Below, in pieces: positions 35,971-44,895 of a DNA stretch of 64,000 nt. Position 1 is the first letter of the stretch; the number at the start of each line of letters is the position of its first letter. Source of the DNA: Mucilaginibacter sp. UBA5151 (lineage in GTDB: Bacteria > Bacteroidota > Bacteroidia > Sphingobacteriales > Sphingobacteriaceae). The translations under genes were made by a program, and so were the position numbers. Location: positions 50,211 through 114,210 of the forward strand of contig DHXR01000012.1 of assembly GCA_002413785.1 (NCBI GenBank), given 5' to 3'. The notes below the pieces were generated by a model. The model had not been told where the DNA came from and ran no database searches. It was given only the letters and a program-made list of their open reading frames with translations.

Positions 35971-37152
35971 CTAATTATAGATGTAGTCGCCATATTCCGA
36001 CTGGATGCTCACCTGTTTTTTCTCCGCTATCTCCACACGGCCGATGATCTGTGCTGCAACACCAAAACTTTCTGAGATACGGATCAGATCTTCAGCAATT
36101 TCTTCAGGAACATATAATTCCATCCGGTGACCCATATTAAACACCTTGTACATTTCGTGCCAGCTTGTTTTTGATTCTTCCTGTATCAGTTTAAACAAAG
36201 GCGGCACCGGGAACAGGTTGTTTTTAATGATATGCAGGTCATCAATAAAATGCAGTACTTTGGTTTGTGCGCCGCCACTGCAATGCACCATGCCATGTAC
36301 TTTGTCCCTGTAATTATCTAATACTGCTTTAATAATGGGGGCATAAGTGCGGGTAGGGGATAGTACCAGTTTTCCGGCAGTAACATATTGATCGTCGCCA
36401 ACGGCTATAAGGTCCGTTAGGTTTTTTGAGCCCGAAAATATAAGATCATAAGGTATGGCTGAATCATAACTTTCAGGGTATTTTTCAGCAATGGTTTTGT
36501 TGAAAACATCGTGCCTGGCCGATGTCAGCCCGTTTGAACCCATACCGCCGTTGTATTCGCTTTCATAATTAGCTTGCCCGTATGAAGCAAGTCCGACAAT
36601 CACATCGCCCGGCCGGATATTGTGGTTTGAGATTACATCGGTCCGTTTCATCCGGCAGGTAACAGTCGAATCAACTATGATGGTCCTAACCAAATCGCCA
36701 ACGTCAGCCGTTTCGCCCCCGGTTGAGTAAATACCGATACCGGCATCCCTTAGTTCAGCGAGTATTTCTTCGGTGCCATTAATTATCGCTGCAATAACTT
36801 CGCCGGGGATCAGGTTTTTATTCCGGCCTATGGTTGACGATAACAGGATGTTATCTGTTGCGCCAACGCAAAGCAGGTCGTCGAGGTTCATAATAATAGC
36901 GTCCTGGGCTATGCCCCGCCAAACAGAAATATCTCCTGTCTCTTTCCAGTAAGTATAAGCTAATGAGGATTTTGTACCCGCACCGTCGGCATGCATAATA
37001 TTGCAGTAAAGCGGGTCATTTGTTAAAATATCGGGCACTATTTTGCAAAAGGCTTTCGGAAAAACCCCTTTGTCAATATTTTTTATGGCATTATGTACAT
37101 CGTCTTTGGAAGCGGATACACCCCTTTTATCATATCTTTGCGAAGAAATCAT
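35971..37152 (-). CDS. purM: Phosphoribosylformylglycinamidine cyclo-ligase (AIR synthase)
   Basis: Closes the imidazole ring in purine biosynthesis (FGAM to AIR, ATP-dependent). 393 residues from MISSQRYDKRGVSASK at 37152; the 37188 candidate would add a poorly conserved stretch. Conserved features include a metal/ATP-binding HADGAGTKSSLAY, a DDLLCVGA segment, YSTGGETADVGDLV, DVIVGLASYGQANYESEYN and VHCSGGAQTKVLHF. Longer than the E. coli enzyme (345), as in the Bacteroidota form. A TATATTTG box lies 4 nt upstream of the start. Confidence 0.9.
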   Translation of the reverse strand: MISSQRYDKRGVSASKDDVHNAIKNIDKGVFPKAFCKIVPDILTNDPLYCNIMHADGAGTKSSLAYTYWKETGDISVWRGIAQDAIIMNLDDLLCVGATDNILLSSTIGRNKNLIPGEVIAAIINGTEEILAELRDAGIGIYSTGGETADVGDLVRTIIVDSTVTCRMKRTDVISNHNIRPGDVIVGLASYGQANYESEYNGGMGSNGLTSARHDVFNKTIAEKYPESYDSAIPYDLIFSGSKNLTDLIAVGDDQYVTAGKLVLSPTRTYAPIIKAVLDNYRDKVHGMVHCSGGAQTKVLHFIDDLHIIKNNLFPVPPLFKLIQEESKTSWHEMYKVFNMGHRMELYVPEEIAEDLIRISESFGVAAQIIGRVEIAEKKQVSIQSEYGDYIYN

Positions 37153-37156
37153 GAGG

Positions 37157-37164
37157 CAAATATA
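37157..37164 (-). promoter_or_regulatory. TATATTTG box immediately before purM
   Basis: On the minus strand TATATTTG matches the -7 consensus TAnnTTTG and ends 4 nt before the purM ATG. No good -33 TTTG is present at the usual distance, so it may be a chance match. Confidence 0.3.
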
Positions 37165-37171
37165 AAGGATA

Positions 37172-37265
37172 TAAACACGAATTTTCACGAATCAAGTCGA
37201 ATTTTCACGAATTGGATTGGTGTAATTCGTACTTATTCGTGAAAATTCGTGTCTATAAATTCGTG
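37172..37265. repeat. Gene-end repeat of the CACGAATTTTCACGAAT type
   Basis: CACGAATTTTCACGAATC and AATTTTCACGAATTGG occur in tandem and are mirrored by ATTCGTGAAAATTCGTG and AATTCGTGTC. Fills the 114-bp space between the purM start and the glnN stop. Confidence 0.65.
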
Positions 37266-37266
37266 T

Positions 37267-39441
37267 CTATTTAATAAATAGCAACTCCCTGAATTTTGGC
37301 AGCGGCCATAAGGAATCATCAACCAATTGTTCCAGTTTATCCACATGATAGCGGATCGACTGGAAAAATGGTTTTACTTTTTCATCATATTCAATCGCTT
37401 TTTCACGCAGATCTTCAATATTATTTGCTTTCTTACGTGCTGTAACTAAATCATCAATTGCCGATTTAATGAAATTTACATGTTCAGCTATTTTATTGAT
37501 AATGGCAAGCTGCGCTTTATAAGTGTCTTCATTTAAACCAAGATCTTTTAAACCTTTAACATTTTCAACCAGTTTGGTTTGATAGGTAATTGCCGCCGGC
37601 AATATGGTATTGATGCCAAGTTCGCCTATAACACGGGCTTCAATTTGCAGCTTCTTATAAAAACTATCCAATAAAATTTCGTGGCGTGCCTGCGCCTCGC
37701 GTTCCGTAAATACATTTGTTTCTGCAAATAGAAGGGCTGTTTTATCCGATGAAAATGCATCAAGTGCTTTTGGCGTAGTTTTAATATTGGGTAATCCTCT
37801 TGCGGCAGCTTCTTTTTCCCACTCTTCACTATAGCCATTGCCTTCAAAGCGGATATTTTTCGATTCCTTAATGTATTTTTTGATAATGATCAGCAGGGCA
37901 ACATCTTTCTTTTCGCCTTTTTTTATCAGTTTATCCACATCATATTTAAACTTTGTGAGCTGGTCGGCTACAATAAGGTTCAAAATAGTCATCGGGCTTG
38001 CCGAATTGGCCGATGAGCCCACGGCGCGCAGTTCAAACTTATTGCCCGTAAATGCAAAAGGCGAAGTGCGGTTACGGTCGGTGTTGTCCCTTAAAATTTG
38101 CGGGATTTTGGGGATGCCCTGCCATAATAGTGCATCGTCCTTTATTTTTTTGCTGATCCTTGAAGTTTCAATCTCATCGAGCACATCACTTAGCTGGCTT
38201 CCTAAAAATATGGATATAATTGCCGGCGGCGCTTCATTCGCACCCAAACGGTGATCATTGTTTACTGATGCGATAGATGCCCTTAACAGGTCGGCATGTT
38301 CATAAACGGCTTTGATGGTGTTTACAAAAAAAGCCAGGAACATCAGGTTATTTTTAGGCGTTTTCCCCGGCGATAATAAATTTTTCCCGGTGTTGGTAAT
38401 CATTGACCAGTTATTATGCTTGCCCGATCCGTTGATGCCTGCATAAGGTTTTTCGTGTAATAAAACCTTAAAATTGTGGCGCTTGGCAACCTTATCCATC
38501 AAATCCATCAGCAACTGGTTATGATCAATAGCCAGGTTGATCTCTTCGTAAATAGGGGCGCACTCAAACTGCGAAGGCGCAACCTCATTATGACGGGTTT
38601 TTAAAGGAATGCCTAATAATAAGGCCTCAGTTTCCATATCCTGCATAAATGCATATACCCGCTCAGGTATCGAACCAAAATAATGGTCCTCTAATTGCTG
38701 GTTTTTTGCAGATATATGCCCGAAAAGGGTACGGCCGGTTGAAGACAAGTCGGGGCGGGCGTTAAATAAGGCAATATCAACCAAAAAATATTCCTGTTCA
38801 ATGCCCAGTGAAGCGTTTACTTTTTCAATACCCTTGTCAAAATAATGGCAAACGTCAACTGCTGCCTTATCTAAGGCGCTCAATGCTTTTAATAAAGGGA
38901 CTTTGTAATCAAGGGCCTCGCCGGTATAGGAAACAAAGACCGTTGGGATGCACAACGTACGCGCCATAATAAAGGCAGGCGATGAAGGGTCCCAGGCGGT
39001 GTAGCCCCTTGCCTCGAAAGTATTGCGGATACCGCCGCTTGGGAAACTTGAAGCATCCGGCTCCTGCTGGGCCAGGGCGTCGCCCGAAAATTTTTCTATT
39101 GCCCCGCCATCAAGTGTGGGTTCAAAAAACGCATCGTGCTTTTCGGCTGTTGAGCCGGTGAGCGGTTGAAACCAATGGGTATAATGTGTGGCGCCCTTGC
39201 CCATGGCCCATGACCGCATGGCAGACGCAACCTGTTCGGCCAGGTCGCGCGGGATCGGCTCCCCTTTTTCAATTGAATTTACAATGCCCTGGAAAGCTTC
39301 GGTTGAAAGATATTCTTTCATTTTCTTTTTATCGAAAACATTCGCCGCAAAGAAATCTGAAATTTTAGGAGAAGGTATCTTAACCTCGGGGATTGCCCGT
39401 GTTAAAACGGCCTGTAATGCCTGGAATCGGATATTAGACAT
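37267..39441 (-). CDS. glnN: Glutamine synthetase type III
   Basis: Makes glutamine from glutamate, ammonium and ATP. A 724-residue GSIII, the form common in Bacteroidota, much longer than GSI. Motifs: the HYTHWFQPLTG substrate region (residues about 80-90), GIEQEYFLVD (metal-binding Glu), TRHNEVAPSQFECAP, HEKPYAGINGSGKHNNWSM (ATP/glutamate site), NRTSPFAFTGNKFELRAVGSS (phosphate/Arg site). A C-terminal helical extension (TARKKANNIEDLREKAIEY) is typical of the type. Divergent from amt across 558 AT-rich bp, which suggests shared nitrogen control. Confidence 0.97.
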   Translation of the reverse strand: MSNIRFQALQAVLTRAIPEVKIPSPKISDFFAANVFDKKKMKEYLSTEAFQGIVNSIEKGEPIPRDLAEQVASAMRSWAMGKGATHYTHWFQPLTGSTAEKHDAFFEPTLDGGAIEKFSGDALAQQEPDASSFPSGGIRNTFEARGYTAWDPSSPAFIMARTLCIPTVFVSYTGEALDYKVPLLKALSALDKAAVDVCHYFDKGIEKVNASLGIEQEYFLVDIALFNARPDLSSTGRTLFGHISAKNQQLEDHYFGSIPERVYAFMQDMETEALLLGIPLKTRHNEVAPSQFECAPIYEEINLAIDHNQLLMDLMDKVAKRHNFKVLLHEKPYAGINGSGKHNNWSMITNTGKNLLSPGKTPKNNLMFLAFFVNTIKAVYEHADLLRASIASVNNDHRLGANEAPPAIISIFLGSQLSDVLDEIETSRISKKIKDDALLWQGIPKIPQILRDNTDRNRTSPFAFTGNKFELRAVGSSANSASPMTILNLIVADQLTKFKYDVDKLIKKGEKKDVALLIIIKKYIKESKNIRFEGNGYSEEWEKEAAARGLPNIKTTPKALDAFSSDKTALLFAETNVFTEREAQARHEILLDSFYKKLQIEARVIGELGINTILPAAITYQTKLVENVKGLKDLGLNEDTYKAQLAIINKIAEHVNFIKSAIDDLVTARKKANNIEDLREKAIEYDEKVKPFFQSIRYHVDKLEQLVDDSLWPLPKFRELLFIK

Positions 39442-39999
39442 GAACTGGAATTTTAAGTGAAACGTCGGAGACCAAAATAAGAACTATACTTTATATTATG
39501 CATAATTTTTACAGAATATAAAATAATTCCCTGTTTTTTTTAAAAAACGAGGGGGATTGCGGCATAAATTGACCTTTATAATGTTTTTGATAAAAAACGA
39601 ACGTATAAATGCGATGTTTTTTGTTTTTTGAACAAAAAATCGAATAAAATTGACTTGATCTGATCGAAAAATGAATAAATGTAAAAATTTTCTTAAAAAA
39701 ATTATTGTTTCAATTTTTCAATTGCAAAAAATTCAAAAAACGGCTATTTTTATTGCTGTTTTTTGATAAAATAATAAAAGTGGTAATTTTTTTGTTGATT
39801 TTTCAATAAAATATTTGGATTTATTAAAATTCATCTCTATTTTTAGAGAAACATTTATAAAAACAATGGTATTTTTGAATAATTCATAAAAAAGTAATAG
39901 AGAAAAGAGTGTAATTAATCATGAAAATTGCCAAATGGATTTTAAATAGGAATATCAATCAAAATAATATCAATCAAACTAAATTAAACTAAACAAACA
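39442..39999. promoter_or_regulatory. Divergent glnN-amt regulatory region
   Basis: 558 bp, strongly AT-rich, no gene. It contains near-palindromic words TTTTTGATAAAAAA (39584-39597), TTTTTTGAACAAAAAA (39624-39639) and TTTTTTGATAAAA (39759-39771), separated by about 40 and 135 bp. Their recurrence suggests a binding site for a nitrogen regulator that serves both genes, but AT-rich DNA gives such words by chance. Confidence 0.4.
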
Positions 40000-41643
40000 A
40001 TGAAAGTAAACTCAACAAAGTTCAACCTGCTCAGTTCAGTCCGACAACTGACACGTGAAAAATGGGCGCTGGGTGCAACCATCTTAGCAGGAAAAATGAT
40101 AGGCTTAGGGCTTATCGTAATGGCTATCATGACAGTTCCCGGTTTATTCGGGACGTCTGCACATGCCGCTGTTGCCGCGAAAGCTGATACATCGGCCCTT
40201 GAAAGATCATTGCTGACAACAGCAACTAATTCTATCAATGCTATTAACACCACCTGGACATTGGTGGCTGCGTTTTTAGTATTTGCCATGCAGGCAGGTT
40301 TCGTAATGCTCGAAGTTGGCTTTGCCCGTAAACGTGAAACAGTAAACGTGCTGATGGAGTGTATTTTTGATACCTGTCTTTGCGGTATCTTGTTTTACGC
40401 CATTGGTTACGCGTTTATGTTTAGCTACGGTAACGGATTTATCGGGTACCATTGGTTTTTCCTTCAAGGTACAACAGTAGGTAACCCAACAGATACCTAT
40501 CTGACTACCGGTGTTCCTATTATTGCACACTGGATATTCCAGTACGCTTTTGCTGATACTTGTTCAACAGTGGTATCAGGCGCGATGATCGGCCGTACAG
40601 GTTTCCGTGGCGATATTCTTTACAGTATCGGCATCACAGGCTTCATCTATCCTATTATCGGTCACTGGGCATGGGGCCCCGACGGATGGTTGGCTACTAT
40701 GGGAGCTCCGGACGCTGCCGGCAGTCACCATTTCTTTGTAAGTTTAGGTCAGGGTTTCCGCGACTTTGCAGGGTCAACTGTAGTACACACCATTGGCGGT
40801 ATCGCATCATTAGCAGGAGCTATTGTTTTAGGCCCGCGTATAGGGCGTGTTTTTGCCCGTGACGGCGGCGGTATGCCGGCTGCTCACAATTTACCTATGG
40901 CAGCTGTAGGCGGATTTATATTATGGTTCGGCTGGTATGGTTTTAACCCCGGCAGCTCACTTTCAGCAATGGACTCCATCGGTATTGGCCGTATTGCTAC
41001 CAACACGACACTTGCTGCCTGCGGCGGCGGTTTTACCGCTATGATGGCTGGTTTATGGTGGGGCTCAACAAAAGGTAAATTCGATTTAGGCTTTACCATC
41101 AACGGTTTCCTTGCTGGCCTGGTTGCCATTACCTGCCCTTGCTACTGGGTTAGCCCGCTTGGCGCAACCTTATTGGGCGGCGTTGCAGGTTTCATCGTAT
41201 TTGCAGGTGTGAAATTACTTGAATATTTACGTATCGATGATCCGATCGGCGCTGTTCCGGTACACGGTTTCGCCGGTATCTGGGGTACGCTTTCACTTGG
41301 TTTGTTTGCAACCGGCCAGTTTGGTATCACCGGCCCTACCGGTCCTGATAACTCTGCTGCTAACTTAGTGAAAGGTTTATTTTACGGTGGCGATGCCAGC
41401 GTATTAAAAGCTCAGGCTATAGGTACTTTCACCATCGCTATAGCAGTGTTTGTGGTTACCTGGATTATGATGAAGCTGATTATGTTATTGCCTCATCCAT
41501 GGAAACTGCGTGTTGAAGCAAAAGGTGAAACAGGCCCCGGCGGTTTGGATATGTTTGACCACGGCGCTATCGCTTACGACTATGATGACGGAGACGTGAG
41601 TTTGAGCGGCCTGTTTGAAAAAGGCGATAAAGTAACTGCTTAA
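40000..41643 (+). CDS. amt: Ammonium transporter
   Basis: A 547-residue inner-membrane Amt channel, longer than E. coli AmtB because of an N-terminal extension of about 80 residues with its own hydrophobic segment (GLGLIVMAIMTVPGLFG). The core begins near NTTWTLVAAFLVFAMQAGFVMLEVG. The twin-His pore appears as GSTVVHTIGG and GAVPVHGFAG. The C-terminal tail (EAKGETGPGGLDMFDHGAIAYD) resembles the PII-contact tail. Upstream it shares a divergent regulatory region with glnN; downstream comes an outer-membrane porin. Confidence 0.95.
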   Translation: MKVNSTKFNLLSSVRQLTREKWALGATILAGKMIGLGLIVMAIMTVPGLFGTSAHAAVAAKADTSALERSLLTTATNSINAINTTWTLVAAFLVFAMQAGFVMLEVGFARKRETVNVLMECIFDTCLCGILFYAIGYAFMFSYGNGFIGYHWFFLQGTTVGNPTDTYLTTGVPIIAHWIFQYAFADTCSTVVSGAMIGRTGFRGDILYSIGITGFIYPIIGHWAWGPDGWLATMGAPDAAGSHHFFVSLGQGFRDFAGSTVVHTIGGIASLAGAIVLGPRIGRVFARDGGGMPAAHNLPMAAVGGFILWFGWYGFNPGSSLSAMDSIGIGRIATNTTLAACGGGFTAMMAGLWWGSTKGKFDLGFTINGFLAGLVAITCPCYWVSPLGATLLGGVAGFIVFAGVKLLEYLRIDDPIGAVPVHGFAGIWGTLSLGLFATGQFGITGPTGPDNSAANLVKGLFYGGDASVLKAQAIGTFTIAIAVFVVTWIMMKLIMLLPHPWKLRVEAKGETGPGGLDMFDHGAIAYDYDDGDVSLSGLFEKGDKVTA

Positions 41644-41671
41644 ACATCATTGTTATACAACATAATACAAT

Positions 41672-41740
41672 ACCCTTGTGTGGTTGGTTAGCTTATTTCT
41701 GCAATACCACCCGCTTTAATCAACTGCACAAGGGTTCTTT
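41672..41740 (+). terminator. Possible long-loop terminator after amt
   Basis: ACCCTTGTG (41672-41680) pairs with CACAAGGGT (41727-41735), followed by TCTTTTT. The loop of 46 nt is unusually long. Confidence 0.5.
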
Positions 41741-41879
41741 TTAAAATTGAAATTTATTACAGGATCTGCCAGGCCAAACTGTTTTATGACCTGATAAGGG
41801 AATTCTTATGCTATAATTTTTACAATTCAATCAAACCAAAACAAATAACAAACAAAAATTACTCATCAAAAAGATTATC

Positions 41880-43052
41880 ATGAAAAAAAGAATTTTACTT
41901 TTATTATTATTTATAGTTGCATTGTCATCTGCCTATGCGCAGACAGCAACCAAGGATACTGCGAAAGTTGTACCACCACCGCCTTTTGTGTCTATGCTGG
42001 GAATGGCGCCCGGCCCGCTTACAATGACTCCAGAGCCCATAAAGGCTGGCAGTATTTATATATCAGGTGTTGCGAGCGCGTTGGCACAGGCTCAAACAGG
42101 TGTGTATCCCGGAGATAAGCCGTTGCAGTCGGATATTAGCAATGCTCAGGTTTTCATTCAGAAGATCGACGGCGTTTTTCAGTTTTATTTACAGGTGGGA
42201 GCTTATTCACTTCCGGATCTCGGCGTTCCCTATATGCGTTCCGGCCTTGCAACAAATGCCTTTTATGGTGTGTTCCCGCAGGGATTTATAAAAATTGCGC
42301 CAACAAGTACTTTCTCAATTGAGGTTGGTAAGCTTCCGACATTGATTGGCGCCGAATACACATTTTCGATTGAGAATATGAATATCCAGCGTGGTTTATT
42401 ATGGAACCAGGAAAATGCCGTAAACCGGGGGGTACAGGTAAATTACACTGCAGGCCCTATAACGATAGCTGCTTCGTATAACGACGGTTTATATTCAAAT
42501 AACTATAACTGGCTTTGGGGATCTGTTACTTATGCTGTCAACGCTACCAATACACTTGCCCTTATTGGCGGCGGCAGCACAAGCCGCACCACCATTTCTA
42601 CTCCGGTAACACCATTGTACCTGAATAACGAACAAATTTACAATTTGATCTACACCCATACCTCCGGTCAATGGACAGTAGTGCCATACCTGCAATATAC
42701 TTCTGTACCTGCAAGTCCATTGCTTAGCACAATGCAGAACGCCGCAACGTATGGAGCTGTTTTGTTTGTCAGTTATGCTGTTCCCAAATCAAACTTTACA
42801 ATTCCCCTTCGTTTTGAGTACATTAACTCCACTGGAAGTGCAGCAGCCGGTGCACCCAATTTGATTTACGGCCCTGGCAGTAATGCATGGTCGGTTACTG
42901 TTACACCAACCTACCAGAATAAAAAGTTTTTTGCACGCGGCGAACTCTCTTACGTTGGCGCGGGCAATATAACGAAGGGCGCGGCATTCGGCCCTAACGG
43001 TACTGATAATACACAAAGTCGTGCGTTGATCGAAGTAGGATTTTTGTTTTAA
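41880..43052 (+). CDS. Outer-membrane beta-barrel porin (BBP2 / OmpL-like)
   Basis: A 390-residue protein with a signal peptide (about 1-20, ending SAYAQ). Repeated amphipathic strands and blocks such as FSIEVGKLPTLIGAEYTFS, IQRGLLWNQENAVNRGVQVNY and ITIAASYNDGLYSNNYNWLWGS match the putative beta-barrel porin-2 family. It ends LIEVGFLF, with the terminal Phe expected for outer-membrane insertion. Its place just after amt suggests it passes ammonium or another nitrogen compound across the outer membrane; that role is inferred from position. Confidence 0.8.
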   Translation: MKKRILLLLLFIVALSSAYAQTATKDTAKVVPPPPFVSMLGMAPGPLTMTPEPIKAGSIYISGVASALAQAQTGVYPGDKPLQSDISNAQVFIQKIDGVFQFYLQVGAYSLPDLGVPYMRSGLATNAFYGVFPQGFIKIAPTSTFSIEVGKLPTLIGAEYTFSIENMNIQRGLLWNQENAVNRGVQVNYTAGPITIAASYNDGLYSNNYNWLWGSVTYAVNATNTLALIGGGSTSRTTISTPVTPLYLNNEQIYNLIYTHTSGQWTVVPYLQYTSVPASPLLSTMQNAATYGAVLFVSYAVPKSNFTIPLRFEYINSTGSAAAGAPNLIYGPGSNAWSVTVTPTYQNKKFFARGELSYVGAGNITKGAAFGPNGTDNTQSRALIEVGFLF

Positions 43053-43183
43053 ATTAAATGAGCATGTTTTTTGAGCAAGGTCTTTAAACAGGTGAAGCGG
43101 GAAGGATATATTTTCATTAGGCCATCCCCATAAGAAAAGGCATTCAATTTTGTAAACATTAACTTAGTGTTAGCATTTTATTT

Positions 43184-43216
43184 AAAAGCCGTACTGATTT
43201 TATCAGTGCGGCTTTT
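43184..43216 (+). terminator. Rho-independent terminator after the porin
   Basis: AAAAGCCGTACTGAT (43184-43198) pairs along its whole length (one G-T) with ATCAGTGCGGCTTTT (43202-43216), and the T-rich end follows. It lies 12 nt before the next start codon. Confidence 0.8.
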
Positions 43217-43227
43217 ATCTTTATGCC

Positions 43228-43803
43228 ATGAAAATAAAAATAATAGCTTTAGTTTTTATCCTGTTTGTTAAAATCAGCTTTGCGCAGCAGAATCTATTAT
43301 CATTTGACGAACATAATAAATATATCTATTATCAGGTGGCAGATGCGCCGGGCCTGGTCACTGATACTTTGCACGCAAAAGGATCGGCATTTTTAAAAGT
43401 ATATTATCCAAAGATCAGACTAAAACCAATAGCCGGAGAAAATATGATCAGCGGGCAGGGGAAATTTTTAGTTTATGGCGGAGTTTCAGTTTTGAAACAT
43501 GAGAAGGGTGAAGTAACTTTCCAGTTTAATATAGAATTTAAAGATCAAAAATACAGGTATTGGTTAACCGGATTTATTTTTACCCCTTATCAGCGCGACC
43601 GGTATGGCAATTTTGTCGCTCAAAAGGGGATTGATATTCCTTTAGAAAGCACTTTGTCGAAATTCGAAAAAAGAGATGTGGATGCCTACCTTGATGAAAC
43701 AGGTACTTTTTGTAAACAGTTTGGCGACAGGTTTAAACAATTTATTACCAATGCGCCGAAAAAAGAAGAAACTATCAAAAAAGTGGTTACTGATAAGTGG
43801 TAG
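43228..43803 (+). CDS. Secreted DUF4468-like protein
   Basis: A 191-residue protein with a signal peptide (1-19, ending ISFAQ). The sequence YYQVADAPGLVTDTLHAKGSAF, a GKFLVYGG segment, then FQFNIEFKDQKYRYWLTGFIFTPYQ fits the DUF4468 / TBP-like fold seen in secreted Bacteroidota proteins. Function unknown. It has its own unit between a terminator and an AT-rich gap, followed by a TonB gene on the same strand 177 bp later. Confidence 0.65.
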   Translation: MKIKIIALVFILFVKISFAQQNLLSFDEHNKYIYYQVADAPGLVTDTLHAKGSAFLKVYYPKIRLKPIAGENMISGQGKFLVYGGVSVLKHEKGEVTFQFNIEFKDQKYRYWLTGFIFTPYQRDRYGNFVAQKGIDIPLESTLSKFEKRDVDAYLDETGTFCKQFGDRFKQFITNAPKKEETIKKVVTDKW

Positions 43804-43980
43804 CTTAAATACACGATTTGCATTTGTTGTTATTTTCTTAATAAAAAACCACTATAATTATTAAATACACAAAGTTGCATTTTGTTGATTGAAATAATGC
43901 TAAATGTTACAATGTTGCAATAAATAGGCAATATTTAATGTTGGTATTTCGTTTTAAATTAAAATTTAATTTCAATCGAC

Positions 43981-44802
43981 ATGCTTATCTCAAAATTTGA
44001 TTTGTACAAGACCGGGTGGCTCGATCTTGTATTTGACGACCGTAACAAAGAATACGGCGCATACGACCTAAGGCATAATTATGCCAATAATGTGGTCAGG
44101 GCAATGGGTGTAACATTCCTGGCTATTGGCCTGCTGTGCGGGGCGAGTATTGTTTTTAGAGCAGCGCCGCGTGAGACGATGATACCGGTAGATACTCATC
44201 CCGACATTCGTATTCAACCGCCCCCTGTACAAGCTGTTAAGCGCAATGATCCGCCAAAATCTTTAAAAGCAGACCCGCCTGCACACCCCATTGCTACTAC
44301 AAGAGATGTTCCGCCTATTGTTGTGCCGGATCCGATAGCTGAAAAACCTGTAATAAATGCCAAGGTAACAGGCGCTATCGGACAGGTGGATAGTAAAGGC
44401 CCGGTTGGTCCCGTTAATGCACTTCCGGTTGATCCGAATGCCGGAAATGGAACAGCACAACCCGTAGATAATGGTGTGCACACCACTTTGGGTCTTGATG
44501 TAATGCCCGAGCCCGTTGGCGGCGATAAAGCCTGGGCCAAATTTTTAAATAAAAACTTGAGGTTCCCGGCAGAAGCCCAGGAAGACGGTGTAAGCGGAAG
44601 GGTTATTTTAAGCTTTATTATTGAAAAAGACGGCAGTTTATCAAATATAGTTGTTAACAGGGCAGCCGGGCATGGATTTGACGAGGAAGCCCTGCGCGTA
44701 CTTAAATTAGCAAAAGCCTGGAAACCCGGCATGCAAAACGGCCAGGCCGTGAGGGTAAAATATGAGATCCCTATTAATTTTCAGATAACTGATAACAATT
44801 GA
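43981..44802 (+). CDS. TonB-family energy transducer
   Basis: A 273-residue protein: a cytoplasmic N-terminus with the Bacteroidota block DDRNKEYGAYDLRHNYANN, one transmembrane segment (about 43-60, AMGVTFLAIGLLCGASIV), a Pro-rich periplasmic linker (about 75-165), and a C-terminal TonB domain with FPAEAQEDGVSGRVILSF and EEALRVLKLAKAWKPGMQNG. TonB proteins pass proton-motive energy to outer-membrane receptors. No ExbB/ExbD genes are adjacent. A repeat-type hairpin follows directly. Confidence 0.92.
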   Translation: MLISKFDLYKTGWLDLVFDDRNKEYGAYDLRHNYANNVVRAMGVTFLAIGLLCGASIVFRAAPRETMIPVDTHPDIRIQPPPVQAVKRNDPPKSLKADPPAHPIATTRDVPPIVVPDPIAEKPVINAKVTGAIGQVDSKGPVGPVNALPVDPNAGNGTAQPVDNGVHTTLGLDVMPEPVGGDKAWAKFLNKNLRFPAEAQEDGVSGRVILSFIIEKDGSLSNIVVNRAAGHGFDEEALRVLKLAKAWKPGMQNGQAVRVKYEIPINFQITDNN

Positions 44803-44858
44803 GGTTAAAGGTAAAAGGCGAAAGGTAAAAGGTTTTATAGGGAACCTTTTACCTTTGT
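44801..44858. repeat. Gene-end repeat of the GGTAAAAGGCGAAAGG type, left flank of the helicase module
   Basis: Tandem GGTAAAAGG words followed by an inverted CCTTTTACC; AAAGGTAAAAGGTT (44821-44834) pairs with AACCTTTTACCTTT (44843-44856). A related but oppositely oriented copy is at 50449-50492, on the other side of the helicase module. Confidence 0.65.
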
Positions 44859-44895
44859 CTATTTCCAAAAACGGTTACAATAAAAACTCCAATAA

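Noticed and set aside
35784..35993. 69-codon minus-strand frame between purM and lpdA
   Set aside because: Overlaps the purM end, no recognisable motif, and no ribosome-binding or promoter sign of its own. A real small gene cannot be fully excluded.
37172..37265. Possible CRISPR-like array of CACGAATTTT words
   Set aside because: Units are too short and unequal, without unique spacers; it is a gene-end repeat. No cas genes are in the window.
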